Part shown: one piece after another, positions 17,936-26,452 of the stretch | Layout: each line of letters begins with the position of its first letter | Numbering within the stretch: the first letter of the stretch is position 1 | Program-made: the position numbers and the translations under genes | Notes under the pieces: model-generated | What the model saw: only the letters and a program-made list of their open reading frames with translations | Databases searched by the model: none | What the model was told of the DNA's origin: nothing | Assembly (NCBI GenBank): GCA_964505215.1 | Contig: CAZDGU010000001.1 | Location: forward strand, 434,001 to 498,000 | Direction: 5' to 3' | DNA: 64,000 nucleotides | Source of the DNA: Gracilimonas sp964505215 | GTDB lineage: Bacteria > Bacteroidota > Rhodothermia > Balneolales > Balneolaceae

Positions 17936-18817
17936 ATGAGAAAACTACTTACCTATTTATTTGTTTTCACTCTTTTTGGCGCCTCTTGTGCTCAAGAAAA
18001 GCAAACTCAGCAGTCGCTGCCAGATGATATTGTTTACACTCAGGAAGATGTGGTTATTTTTACCGACATCATCAATAAGTTTAAACCAAAAAGTGACCAG
18101 CCGATTGGGGAATTAATTCCTGAAATTGGAGAATACTTTCTGGGAAATGAATATGTAGCGCACGCCTTAGAAGTGACTGACGAAGAAAAACTGATTGTGA
18201 ACCTTCGAGATTTGGATTGCACCACCTATGCCGAAAACTTATTGGCTTTGGCACGTACTTTAAAATCGGATGAATTAACTTTTGAACATTACACAAAGGA
18301 ACTTGAAAATATCCGATATCGCAATGGAAAGCGTGGCGATTACCCCACCCGACTACATTACTTTAGCGAGTGGATTTATAATAATGCTGAAAGCAATCTG
18401 GTTACCACTCCTGCCGACAGCTTTGGGGAAAGATATCCAAACCGGTTGAATTTTATGTCCACCCACCCCAACAGCTACAAACATTTAAAAGCGAATCAGG
18501 GTTTCGTGACAAAGATTTCAGAGCAAGAAAAAGAAATTTCTGAACGCACGTATTTTTATATCCCAAAAGAAAAAATTGAAGAGAACATGTCGCTTTTAAA
18601 AGAAGGCGATATTATAGGATTAACAACCGGCATTGATGGTTTGGACGTAGTGCATGTGGGAGTTTTGGTAAAAATGGGCAGCGATTTCCATCTAATGCAC
18701 GCCTCACAATCAAACCTAAAAGTAGAGGTGTCTGAAAAACCAATTACTTCTTTTCTGACACCCGACTCAAAAAATACCGGCATTATGATTGCCCGTCCGG
18801 TTGATATAAATAAGTAG
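17936..18817 (+). CDS. DUF1460 lipoprotein (amidase-like)
   Basis: A lipoprotein with a type II signal peptide MRKLLTYLFVFTLFGASC; the lipobox is GASC, so I prefer the ATG at 17936 to the ATG at 17912 upstream in the same frame. The mature part carries the DUF1460 (N-acetylmuramoyl-L-alanine amidase-like, papain-fold) features: a Cys in RDLDCTTYAENLLALA and the later GLDVVHVGVLV and FHLMHASQ with the likely His. The family is linked to cell-wall peptide turnover. It lies 13 bp before msrB. Confidence 0.82.
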   Translation: MRKLLTYLFVFTLFGASCAQEKQTQQSLPDDIVYTQEDVVIFTDIINKFKPKSDQPIGELIPEIGEYFLGNEYVAHALEVTDEEKLIVNLRDLDCTTYAENLLALARTLKSDELTFEHYTKELENIRYRNGKRGDYPTRLHYFSEWIYNNAESNLVTTPADSFGERYPNRLNFMSTHPNSYKHLKANQGFVTKISEQEKEISERTYFYIPKEKIEENMSLLKEGDIIGLTTGIDGLDVVHVGVLVKMGSDFHLMHASQSNLKVEVSEKPITSFLTPDSKNTGIMIARPVDINK

Positions 18818-18829
18818 AGGAAAATACCC

Positions 18830-19285
18830 ATGTTGACTTGGAATGATATTCAAAAAATGGCCAAAAACGGAGTTCCCGCTCCTGAAAAGCGAGTAGAAAA
18901 AACGGAAGAAGAGTGGCGAAATGAGCTCACTGAAGAGCAGTTTTTCATCACTCGAAAAAAAGGAACGGAGCGCCCCGGCTCCAGCGATATGTGCTACAAC
19001 TTTGAGCCCGGTTTATATACATGCGTTTGTTGCGGAACAGAATTATTTGACGGTAACGAGAAGTTTGAAAGCGGTTCGGGCTGGCCTTCTTTTACTCAGC
19101 CTGTACGTAATAACGCGGTAAAATATGAGCTGGATACTTCTCACGGAATGATTCGCATTGAAGCGCTGTGCAACACCTGTGATGCTCATTTGGGACACGT
19201 TTTCCCGGATGGTCCCGCACCCAGCGGGTTACGCTACTGCCTGAATGCCGCCAGCCTGCAAAAGGCTGAAGTTGAAAGTGAGTAG
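18830..19285 (+). CDS. msrB: Peptide methionine (R)-S-oxide reductase
   Basis: A 151-residue MsrB that reduces R-methionine sulfoxide in proteins. The structural zinc site is formed by Cys65/Cys68 (CVCC) and Cys114/Cys117 (CNTC). The catalytic Cys137 is in RYCLNAASL, and SGSGWPSF (81-88) and HLGHVF (120-125) are the family blocks. There is no signal peptide, so it is cytoplasmic. It is probably co-transcribed with the DUF1460 gene 13 bp upstream. Confidence 0.96.
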   Translation: MLTWNDIQKMAKNGVPAPEKRVEKTEEEWRNELTEEQFFITRKKGTERPGSSDMCYNFEPGLYTCVCCGTELFDGNEKFESGSGWPSFTQPVRNNAVKYELDTSHGMIRIEALCNTCDAHLGHVFPDGPAPSGLRYCLNAASLQKAEVESE

Positions 19286-19291
19286 GAGTTT

Positions 19292-20467
19292 TTATTTAAT
19301 CTTTGGCAGATAGTTTTGGGGTAGCATTTTACACACCGGCGTATATCTCCACCCACCCTTCACTTCCACATACTCCGGTGTTGTTATGTTTCCATTTGGT
19401 GTAAAGTTTATACGTGGAATACTTAAGCTCAACCAGGATGTTTGGTACTTATAAAGGTCTAAACCGGTAATTCCAAGGGGATCATCTACGCCCTTTCCTA
19501 CATATTCTATTCTTAGTTCATCATCTAACTGAAGCCACGTATTTCCATTGGGCATGGAAGTAAAGATGTTATATTTTTCTACCTCAATATCACTTACATC
19601 CGAAGATGAATAGGCCATGGCCGAATTGCTGCTCACATACTGCCCTGAAAACATCCGATATCCAAAATAGCGTGGCGATTTGTTGCTGGCCATTGCAATA
19701 AGAAAGTGGCGAAGTGAACCGTCAAAGTACTTCTGTCTATTGGCTTCCCATCGAGCTTTTTCTTCTTCATCCTCAGGCTTCAATTCTTCAAAAAAGTAGG
19801 TGGCATCGCTATTTATGCCAACAATTTCGCTGTACCGAGTTGCTACAAATTCCTTTAAGTGAACGATAACTTTATAGCCTAAATCATTGTTTTTAACCGT
19901 CAGTTTTGCCGGTTTTTTTACCCACATTTCATTTTTTCCTGTATCTTCAAAATGTACATCTTCCGGATTAAGCAGCTTACAATTCAGCTCATTATTAATG
20001 TAGAAGTTTATAAACTCCTCCATCTGTTTCTGCCTTTTATTTTTCTTGTTTGAAATGGCCTGCATTTTATCCGTCTCAGAACTTCCTGAAAAACCTGAAC
20101 TCTCATGCGCTCCCATGGCTTTTTTTGAGGAAAGCTTCACACCTACTTTAGTAGCACCTGCCACCTGTACTGATTCAAATTTTGGATAATAATTTTTAGC
20201 CTCCACTTTCAATTTATGTTGACCTTGTGGCATTTCTAATGAAAAGCTGCCTGCGTCATTCGTAGTTGTCCGGATGGTAGTTCCTTCAACCCAAACAATA
20301 GCATCAGGAATTGCACGTTCTGTATTATCTGTTACTACTTTTCCCTGTAATTTATAAACAGGAGTACTCTTGGCCGTTTTAACAATTACTTTATTTGTAT
20401 TTGAGCAGGATATAAATGTTAAAGCAAATAACCCCGCCATGCATAGCATTCTGATTTTTGATATCAT
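19292..20467 (-). CDS. Lipoprotein with carboxypeptidase-regulatory-like domain
   Basis: A 391-residue lipoprotein: signal peptide MISKIRMLCMAGLFALTFISC with the lipidated Cys at 21. Residues about 40-115 form a CarboxypepD_reg-like beta sandwich (GKVVTDNTERAIPDAIVWVE, then NDAGSFSLEMPQGQHKLKVE). The remainder has no recognised catalytic motif. Such proteins of Bacteroidota relatives sit in the outer membrane or on the surface, often without known role. It converges on msrB with a 6-bp gap. Confidence 0.75.
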   Translation of the reverse strand: MISKIRMLCMAGLFALTFISCSNTNKVIVKTAKSTPVYKLQGKVVTDNTERAIPDAIVWVEGTTIRTTTNDAGSFSLEMPQGQHKLKVEAKNYYPKFESVQVAGATKVGVKLSSKKAMGAHESSGFSGSSETDKMQAISNKKNKRQKQMEEFINFYINNELNCKLLNPEDVHFEDTGKNEMWVKKPAKLTVKNNDLGYKVIVHLKEFVATRYSEIVGINSDATYFFEELKPEDEEEKARWEANRQKYFDGSLRHFLIAMASNKSPRYFGYRMFSGQYVSSNSAMAYSSSDVSDIEVEKYNIFTSMPNGNTWLQLDDELRIEYVGKGVDDPLGITGLDLYKYQTSWLSLSIPRINFTPNGNITTPEYVEVKGGWRYTPVCKMLPQNYLPKIK

Positions 20468-20617
20468 ATTAATAATAGAACTGTACTCTTTTTTAGTGCG
20501 CCGATGAAACGTAATTTCCTCACTAAAAATTTCTGAAGAAAATGGTTACTATATAACCGATATAAACTAAGGATTTTATGACCTTTATTTGGCCGTTTTT
20601 TCAATATTTAAAATCTC

Positions 20618-21004
20618 TTACCAAGGGTTCTCTAAATCCTCTTTGGCAAAGGTGTGTTCTCTGAAATTATACATGCTGCCTTTTGTGTCTTTTAAGAAAA
20701 GCGGATCATTCCCGAATAGTCGAAACAAAAAGCCAATGGGAGTAACCACTACGTAGTAAACCAACGAAAGCAGAATTCTCGAATTTAGCTAGCCCAATCC
20801 TTCCGCCAGCTTGTACCATCCCCAAACCATGCGATTCCCAACGGGTGGCACAAATGATAATAAGCCTACCAGCAGAGCCAAATAAGCCGGTGTCTCATTA
20901 TCAAAAATGGCGGCCAGAACCAGAAGTCCGGTTACCATAACCAGCTGTGTTTTAGGAGTGGATGGATCTTTCCGGATAAAAGCGAGTGAGCGTGGTTCTA
21001 ACAT
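20618..21004 (-). pseudogene. SxtJ-family membrane protein interrupted by an in-frame amber codon
   Basis: The frame starts at the ATG 21004 (MLEPRSLAFIRKD) and reads into a TAG at 20789-20791. After that single stop it continues open for 56 more codons (LNSRILLSLVYYVVVTPIGF and on, ending DLENPW) to a TAA at 20618. The joined 128-residue product has the SxtJ pattern: short N-terminus, two to three membrane helices and the conserved RLFGNDPL near the end. SxtJ genes follow carbamoyltransferase and DUF5989 genes, exactly as here. The amber may be a point mutation, a sequencing error or a readthrough site. The start is 1 bp after the DUF5989 stop. Confidence 0.8.
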
Positions 21005-21005
21005 C

Positions 21006-21155
21006 TTAAAACAGGGTGTAAATAAAGGGAGCAATGGATGAACCCCCGCCTATTACAATTAAAAAGCCCAGCAACAGCAGTACAATAATAACCGGAGCCA
21101 GCCATAGCTTTTTGCGCTGTTTCATAAAATTCCATAAGTCTGCTAAGGTCTCCAT
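21006..21155 (-). CDS. DUF5989 small membrane protein
   Basis: A 49-residue protein beginning METLADLWNFMKQRKKLWLA with one membrane helix (about 20-37) and a Gly-rich end GGGSSIAPFIYTLF. An AGGAG ribosome-binding site stands 4 nt before the ATG at 21155. This size, charge pattern and place, between a NodU/CmcH-type carbamoyltransferase and SxtJ, match DUF5989 proteins. Its stop and the SxtJ start form TAAGATG, which suggests translational coupling. The molecular role is unknown. Confidence 0.85.
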   Translation of the reverse strand: METLADLWNFMKQRKKLWLAPVIIVLLLLGFLIVIGGGSSIAPFIYTLF

Positions 21156-21233
21156 AAGCTCCTGATTACTCGTAATTTATTTTACCACTCTCAGCTTTTA
21201 ATTGAAACTGAGTTATTCTGAATTTACTTAAAG

Positions 21234-23078
21234 TTAATCTTTTTCGAAGGTAATTTCCTTTTTCCACTTTGGCTGTTGCTCTTTTTCGAACAGATAGTTT
21301 CCAATTACTAAATAATCCATTTCGGTATTCATAAAGCAGCGGTAGGCATCTGCCGGGGAGCATACAATCGGTTCACCCCGCACATTAAAGCTGGTATTTA
21401 CCAACATTCCGGTGCCTGTGACCTTTTTAAACGCCTGCAGTAAATTCCAAAACTTTGGATTTGTTTGTTCGTGAACCGTTTGAATACGAGCTGAAAAATC
21501 GATGTGCGCGATGGCGGGAAAGCTTGATCTCGAAATAGCCAGCTTTTCGCGAAGCGGAAGTTCAGCATAATTATCCGGAAGCTCGTGGCGGTGTTCGTTC
21601 CGTATTTTTTGGACAAACAGCATATAAGGAGAATCTGATTTCATCTCAAAATACTGCTGAGAATCTTCAGCTAAAACAGAGGGAGCAAATGGCCGGAATG
21701 ATTCTCGGTATTTAATTTTTAAATTCAGCTTTTTCTGCATTTCAGTATCTCGTGGATCTCCTAAAATACTTCGGTTGCCTAAGGCTCGCGGACCAAATTC
21801 CATCCGTCCCTGAAACCAGCCCACAACCTTCCCTTCCGCCAATTTATCGGCTGTGGCAGCGTACAGCTCTTGATCGGTTAATTTTTGGTGAACCGGTTTG
21901 AATTCTTTGAGCTGCTGATGCATTTCAAATTCATGAAAATCGGGACCCAAGTAAGCACCACTCATGGCATCCGGCTGTTGAGGCGCTCGGTTCACCCCGA
22001 AGTAAATATGGTGCGCTGCTAATGCTGCTCCTACTGCTCCACCCGCATCTCCGGCGGCTGGTTGAATGTACACTTCTTCAAAAATTTCGGCGTTTTGAAT
22101 CACTCCGTTTGCCACGCAATTAAGCGCCACACCACCGGCTAAGCAAAGGTTTGGAGAGTTCGTCAACTTTTTGGCTTCTTTCACCATTTTAAGCACAATT
22201 TCTTCGGTCACTTTTTGAATGGCCAGCGCCAAATTAGCTTCATGCTGCTGTAATTCCATTTCTTCTTCCCGCTTTGGAAACCCAAACAATTCTTCCCATT
22301 TCTTTTCGTGCACCATTTTGAGTCCGGTTGCATACTCAAAGTAATCTTGGTTCAGGTAAATGGAACCGTCTTCTTTTATTTCTACTAACTGCGACTTTAT
22401 TTTTGAAATATAATCAGTAACCATGGGCGAATCCGGATTTCCATAGGGAGCTAAACCCATCAGCTTGTACTCGCCGGAATTCACCCTAAAACCTAAGAAA
22501 TAGGTAAATGCCGAATATAAAAGTCCCAGTGAATGTGGGAAGGTAAGCTCTCGATGAACCGTGATTTCCGTGCCTTGAGCCGAACAAATGGAGGCTGTTG
22601 CCCACTCGCCGACGCCATCAATAGTTAAAATGGCGGCTTCTTGAAAAGGAGACGGATAAAAAGCACTGGCGGCATGACTCAGATGATGCTCCGGAAATAA
22701 GAAAGTCGCTTTTTTGCGATCATAATTCCCAATTTTCTCCAGCTCCTGATGCATCACTCGCTTCATAAACATCTTTTCCTTCAGCCACACCGGCATGGCT
22801 GTTATAAACGAGCGCACGCCTCTGGGCGCAAATGAAAGATAGGTTTCGAGCAGCCGCTCAAATTTCAGCAGCGGTTTATCGTAGAAAGCAATGGCTGAAA
22901 CCTCATTCAGAAAAATTTCGGCTTCATCAAGGCAGTAAGAAATAGCTTGTGAAGGGAAACCTGCATCATGTTTTTTGCGGGTAAATCGCTCCTCCTGAGC
23001 CGCAGCTATAATCTTGCCATCTTGGATAATGCAAGCGGCCGAGTCGTGATAAAAAGCTGAAATTCCGAGAATAGTCAT
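21234..23078 (-). CDS. Carbamoyltransferase (NodU/CmcH/TobZ family)
   Basis: A 614-residue enzyme with the two-domain build of this family. The N-terminal Kae1/ASKHA-like domain has GISAFYHDSAACIIQDG (5-21) and the metal-binding His motif PEHHLSHAASAFYPSPF; the C-terminal YrdC-like domain has MEFGPRALGNRSILGDPRD and FRPFAPSV. It transfers the carbamoyl group of carbamoyl phosphate, through carbamoyl-AMP, to a hydroxyl of a sugar or secondary metabolite. The acceptor here is unknown; a surface sugar is plausible. It leads an operon with DUF5989 and SxtJ. Confidence 0.93.
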   Translation of the reverse strand: MTILGISAFYHDSAACIIQDGKIIAAAQEERFTRKKHDAGFPSQAISYCLDEAEIFLNEVSAIAFYDKPLLKFERLLETYLSFAPRGVRSFITAMPVWLKEKMFMKRVMHQELEKIGNYDRKKATFLFPEHHLSHAASAFYPSPFQEAAILTIDGVGEWATASICSAQGTEITVHRELTFPHSLGLLYSAFTYFLGFRVNSGEYKLMGLAPYGNPDSPMVTDYISKIKSQLVEIKEDGSIYLNQDYFEYATGLKMVHEKKWEELFGFPKREEEMELQQHEANLALAIQKVTEEIVLKMVKEAKKLTNSPNLCLAGGVALNCVANGVIQNAEIFEEVYIQPAAGDAGGAVGAALAAHHIYFGVNRAPQQPDAMSGAYLGPDFHEFEMHQQLKEFKPVHQKLTDQELYAATADKLAEGKVVGWFQGRMEFGPRALGNRSILGDPRDTEMQKKLNLKIKYRESFRPFAPSVLAEDSQQYFEMKSDSPYMLFVQKIRNEHRHELPDNYAELPLREKLAISRSSFPAIAHIDFSARIQTVHEQTNPKFWNLLQAFKKVTGTGMLVNTSFNVRGEPIVCSPADAYRCFMNTEMDYLVIGNYLFEKEQQPKWKKEITFEKD

Positions 23079-23226
23079 ATTAAAAGTTAGGTGAATCTGA
23101 AGGAAGATAGTAAAAGTAAGTAATCAAACACGTGATTTCATTAAACTGACTTCCGTAATAATCATAAGTTTTTTAAGGAGCTATACTTTTGTATTTTCTC
23201 GATTAATTTTCATCAGACAGGTTTAT

Positions 23227-24108
23227 ATGATTTTATCAATGACCGGCTTTGGCCGCGGCGAAGCTTCCTCCAATGGCATCACCTCTACCGTTGAGGTTAA
23301 GTCCCTGAACAGCAGATACTTAGATATCAGCATCCGACTTCCTCAGCGAATTCAACAGCATGAACTGGATGTAAAAGAACTGGCTCAGGAAGTTATCAAT
23401 CGTGGAAAATTGAACATTACAATAAACTTATCTGAGTCGGATTCCGGCAAGCCTGCTATTCGGGTTGATGAACAAAAAGTGCAAGCATATTCTGACATTT
23501 TAAATAATTTGCGAGAAGCCGCCGGTATAAAAGAGCCTCTTGATGTGCAGGATATCATCCAGTTTGGTGATGTGTTTATTAATGAAGAAGAGGATGAAAA
23601 AGTAACCGAACTTAAGTGGGAACTGACGCAACAGGCGCTTAAAGATGCATTGACGGCGCTTGTTAAAATGCGCACGCAGGAAGGAAATCAGCTTAAAACT
23701 GATTTAAAAGAGCGCATACACTTTATTGATGAAAATCTGGGTATCATCACACAAAAAACAAACGGGCGCGCTGAAGAAACCCGAACCAAATTACTGGAGC
23801 GCATCCAAAACCTGATTGATGAAGATAAAATTGACCCCGAGCGCCTGGAAATGGAAGTAGCCATTTTAGTTGATAAAATGGATGTCACCGAAGAAATTGT
23901 GCGCTTGCGTTCGCATCTCAAGTTCTTTCTTGAAGCGGTTGAGCAGCCAAACTCTGCAGGAAGAAGGCTCAATTTTTTAACCCAGGAAATTAACAGAGAG
24001 CTGAACACCATAGGATCAAAAGCCAATGATTCTGATATTGCCCAGTATGTGGTAAAATGTAAAGAAGCGCTCGAGCAAATTCGCGAACAAGTACAAAATG
24101 TGGAGTAG
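23227..24108 (+). CDS. yicC: YicC-family endoribonuclease
   Basis: A 293-residue protein with the N-terminal YicC block MILSMTGFGRGEASSNG and the C-terminal DUF1732 block including EMEVAILVDKMDVTEEIVRL and FLTQEINRELNTIGSKAND. The E. coli member has been described as an endoribonuclease acting on small RNA. Its place directly before gmk and rpoZ is typical of many bacteria. The gap to gmk (107 bp) holds a short tandem repeat. Confidence 0.93.
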   Translation: MILSMTGFGRGEASSNGITSTVEVKSLNSRYLDISIRLPQRIQQHELDVKELAQEVINRGKLNITINLSESDSGKPAIRVDEQKVQAYSDILNNLREAAGIKEPLDVQDIIQFGDVFINEEEDEKVTELKWELTQQALKDALTALVKMRTQEGNQLKTDLKERIHFIDENLGIITQKTNGRAEETRTKLLERIQNLIDEDKIDPERLEMEVAILVDKMDVTEEIVRLRSHLKFFLEAVEQPNSAGRRLNFLTQEINRELNTIGSKANDSDIAQYVVKCKEALEQIREQVQNVE

Positions 24109-24111
24109 GAA

Positions 24112-24136
24112 GCAGTGAGCAGTGAGCAGTGAGCAG
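24112..24136. repeat. Tandem heptamer repeat (GCAGTGA)
   Basis: Three perfect copies of GCAGTGA (24112-24132) plus GCAG follow immediately after the yicC stop. A related GAGCAGTGAACAGTG occurs at about 8600. Simple repeats of this kind are variable between strains. Confidence 0.8.
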
Positions 24137-24215
24137 AAAATAATTAGTATTAAAGTGAAATGAAATACAAAGCAGTAACTGCTAATTATAAAGAATATCA
24201 ATATCCGCTATTCTC

Positions 24216-24788
24216 ATGAAAAAAGGAAAAGTTATTATACTGGTTGCACCCAGCGGAAGCGGAAAGACAACCATAGCGCGCCGCCTATTTAAAGATTTTG
24301 ACGAATTAAAATTCTCCGTTTCAGCTACAACGCGCCCGCCAAGAAAAGATGAAGTGCACGAAAAGCACTATTACTTCCTTTCAGAGGATGATTTCAACCA
24401 AAAAATAGAAGAAGAAGCATTTTTGGAATGGGAAGAATTCTACGGCGGTAAGAAATACGGTACACTGCGTTCAGAGGTTGATAAAAAACTAAATTTAGGC
24501 TATTTTGTTCTGCTTGATATTGAAGTAAAAGGTGCCGTAAATATTAAACAAATTTACGGAAATGAAAGTCTGGGTTTATTTATTCAGCCGCCTTCTATAG
24601 AGGTATTAAAGCAGCGCCTGATAGACCGTGGCACTGAAGATGAAACCACTTTGGCTCTTCGGTTAGAACGCGCCAAAGAAGAACTTTCTTACGCTGATAA
24701 ATTCGATCAGATAATAATTAATGACGATTTAGATACGGCTTATGCAGAAGTAAAAGAGGCCGTAACTACTTTCATGAATCAAAATTGA
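24216..24788 (+). CDS. gmk: Guanylate kinase
   Basis: A 190-residue enzyme phosphorylating GMP to GDP with ATP. The P-loop APSGSGKTT is at 11-19, and the GMP-binding block SVSATTRPPRKDEVHEKHYY (36-55) and EWEEFYGGKKYGT are intact. The size is normal. It is followed by rpoZ after 4 bp and coaBC 2 bp beyond that, the common gmk-rpoZ-coaBC arrangement, so one transcript is likely. Confidence 0.97.
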   Translation: MKKGKVIILVAPSGSGKTTIARRLFKDFDELKFSVSATTRPPRKDEVHEKHYYFLSEDDFNQKIEEEAFLEWEEFYGGKKYGTLRSEVDKKLNLGYFVLLDIEVKGAVNIKQIYGNESLGLFIQPPSIEVLKQRLIDRGTEDETTLALRLERAKEELSYADKFDQIIINDDLDTAYAEVKEAVTTFMNQN

Positions 24789-24792
24789 TACT

Positions 24793-25086
24793 ATGTCCGT
24801 CCAAACTTTAGACATTGAGAAACTAAAATTCAAAACAGGTAATAAGTACGAATTACTTGTAATTCTTTCCAAAAGAGCACGCCAAATTGCCGCTCAGGAA
24901 AAGTTAGAACTGGATGAAAAGCTCCAGTATTTTGAAGGCTTTGAAGAAGATGACGAGTTTTCTTTTAACGAAGAGCAAGAAAACATTTCAAAAGCTTTTG
25001 AAAAACTTCCTCACGCAACGCAGCGTGCTATTGTAGAAATGCAGGAAGATAAAATTTACTACCGCCACCCTGATAAAGAGGATTAA
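24793..25086 (+). CDS. rpoZ: RNA polymerase omega subunit
   Basis: A 97-residue acidic protein located exactly where rpoZ is expected, between gmk and coaBC. The block GNKYELLVILSKRARQIA (16-33) matches the conserved omega helix that clamps the beta' C-terminus. The middle is a Glu/Asp-rich insert (EGFEEDDEFSFNEEQE), as in omega proteins of Bacteroidota relatives. Confidence 0.88.
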   Translation: MSVQTLDIEKLKFKTGNKYELLVILSKRARQIAAQEKLELDEKLQYFEGFEEDDEFSFNEEQENISKAFEKLPHATQRAIVEMQEDKIYYRHPDKED

Positions 25087-25088
25087 TT

Positions 25089-26282
25089 ATGCTTTCCGGC
25101 AAGCGCATTATTCTTGGCGTAACCGGAGGTATTGCAGCTTATAAAGCTGCTTTTTTACTCAGAGAATTTCAAAAAGCGGGAGCCGAAGTTCGGGTTGTTA
25201 TGACCCCTTCAGCTACCCGCTTTGTTGGTTTAGAGACCTTTGCTTCCCTTTCCGGCCATCAGGTGGCAGTCGATATTTTCCCTGAAGATGAAGACGCCGA
25301 TGGCCAGGACTGGACCCGCCACATACACTGGGGTGAATGGGCCGATCTTTTTGTGATAGCGCCCTGTACGGCTAATACCATCGCCAAAATTGCGAATGGC
25401 CTTTCGGATAATATGCTTACAGCAACGGTTTTAGCCGCGCGATGTCCCTTGCTGATTTGCCCAACTATGGATGGCGAAATGTATGAGTCGCCGGGAGTTT
25501 CGGAGAATTTGAAAAAACTGAACAGTCAGGGATATCATATTTTAGAACCGGAAAGCGGCTATCTGACCAGCGGTTTGGAAGGGAAAGGACGGCTGCCCGA
25601 AATTCCTGATATTTTAGAAAAAGCTTCTGACATTATCGGTTCTATACAAGGACCTTTGGAAGGAAAAAAAGTTGTAGTAACGGCCGGACCTACCCGCGAA
25701 CATATTGATCCGGTTCGGTTTCTCTCCAATCCCAGTTCCGGAAAAATGGGTGTGGCTATGGCCGAGGCTGCTTATAATTTAGGCGCGGATGTCACCTTAA
25801 TTCACGGCCCGTTATCTATTCCAGAACCTGATTATTTACACACCGTTAGCATTACCAGCACAGACGATTTATTTAAAGCGGTTCAGTCGTATAAAAATGC
25901 GGATGTCATCATTATGGCAGCGGCCGTTTCCGACTTCACCCCGACACAAACACATCAGCAAAAAGTAAAGAAATCTTCTGCCGATAATGAAATAAAGCTA
26001 AAGAAAACGCAGGATATTTTAGCCTGGCTGGGAGAACAAAAACAGGCTCATCAAACGCTGATCGGATTTGCTATGGAGACGGAAAACCTGATTGAAAACG
26101 CCACTTCCAAGCTCAAAAAGAAGAATGCCGATTTCATTATTGCCAACTCATTAAGTGAAAAAGGCTCCGGCTTTGAGTCTGATACCAATGCGGTCCATCT
26201 TCTTGGGAAAAATGTTCATGAGCAGTTTCAGGGTAAAAAAACGGATATTTCTATTGAAATATTGAATACGATTTTTCGATAA
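25089..26282 (+). CDS. coaBC: Bifunctional phosphopantothenoylcysteine decarboxylase/synthetase
   Basis: A 397-residue two-domain CoA enzyme. The N-terminal flavoprotein CoaC domain has GVTGGIAAYKAAFLLREF, the catalytic His in RHIHWGEWAD, and the ICPTMDGEMY loop holding the reductive Cys. The C-terminal CoaB domain has VVVTAGPTREHIDPVRFL followed by SNPSSGKMG, and a later KLKKTQDILAWLG. It couples 4'-phosphopantothenate to cysteine with CTP and decarboxylates the product. It is the last gene of the gmk-rpoZ-coaBC run. Confidence 0.96.
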   Translation: MLSGKRIILGVTGGIAAYKAAFLLREFQKAGAEVRVVMTPSATRFVGLETFASLSGHQVAVDIFPEDEDADGQDWTRHIHWGEWADLFVIAPCTANTIAKIANGLSDNMLTATVLAARCPLLICPTMDGEMYESPGVSENLKKLNSQGYHILEPESGYLTSGLEGKGRLPEIPDILEKASDIIGSIQGPLEGKKVVVTAGPTREHIDPVRFLSNPSSGKMGVAMAEAAYNLGADVTLIHGPLSIPEPDYLHTVSITSTDDLFKAVQSYKNADVIIMAAAVSDFTPTQTHQQKVKKSSADNEIKLKKTQDILAWLGEQKQAHQTLIGFAMETENLIENATSKLKKKNADFIIANSLSEKGSGFESDTNAVHLLGKNVHEQFQGKKTDISIEILNTIFR

Positions 26283-26316
26283 ATAGCGATTGAAACCGTT
26301 TCACCAATTTTTTATC

Positions 26317-26416
26317 ACCACAGAGTGGCGCTGAGTTTAGCGCAGTGTCTCGCAGAGTTTTTTAAAATTCTCAGCGGAACTCCGCGCATTCCTCTGCGGA
26401 AATCTGCGAGAAAATC
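26317..26416. repeat. CTCTGCG-rich intergenic repeat, copy 1
   Basis: An imperfect inverted arrangement in the convergent gap between coaBC and the GNAT-like gene. CGCAGTGTCTCGCAGAG faces CCTCTGCGGAAATCTGCG across an AT-rich centre. The right arm, with AACTCCGCG and CCTCTGCG, recurs at 52366-52415. Confidence 0.6.
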
Positions 26417-26452
26417 GATGTCAGAACTACCCGGCCTTTTTTTAACGCATCT

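Noticed and set aside
24016..24201. 61-codon minus-strand frame with hydrophobic translation
   Set aside because: It is the antisense of the yicC end and of the GCAGTGA tandem repeat.
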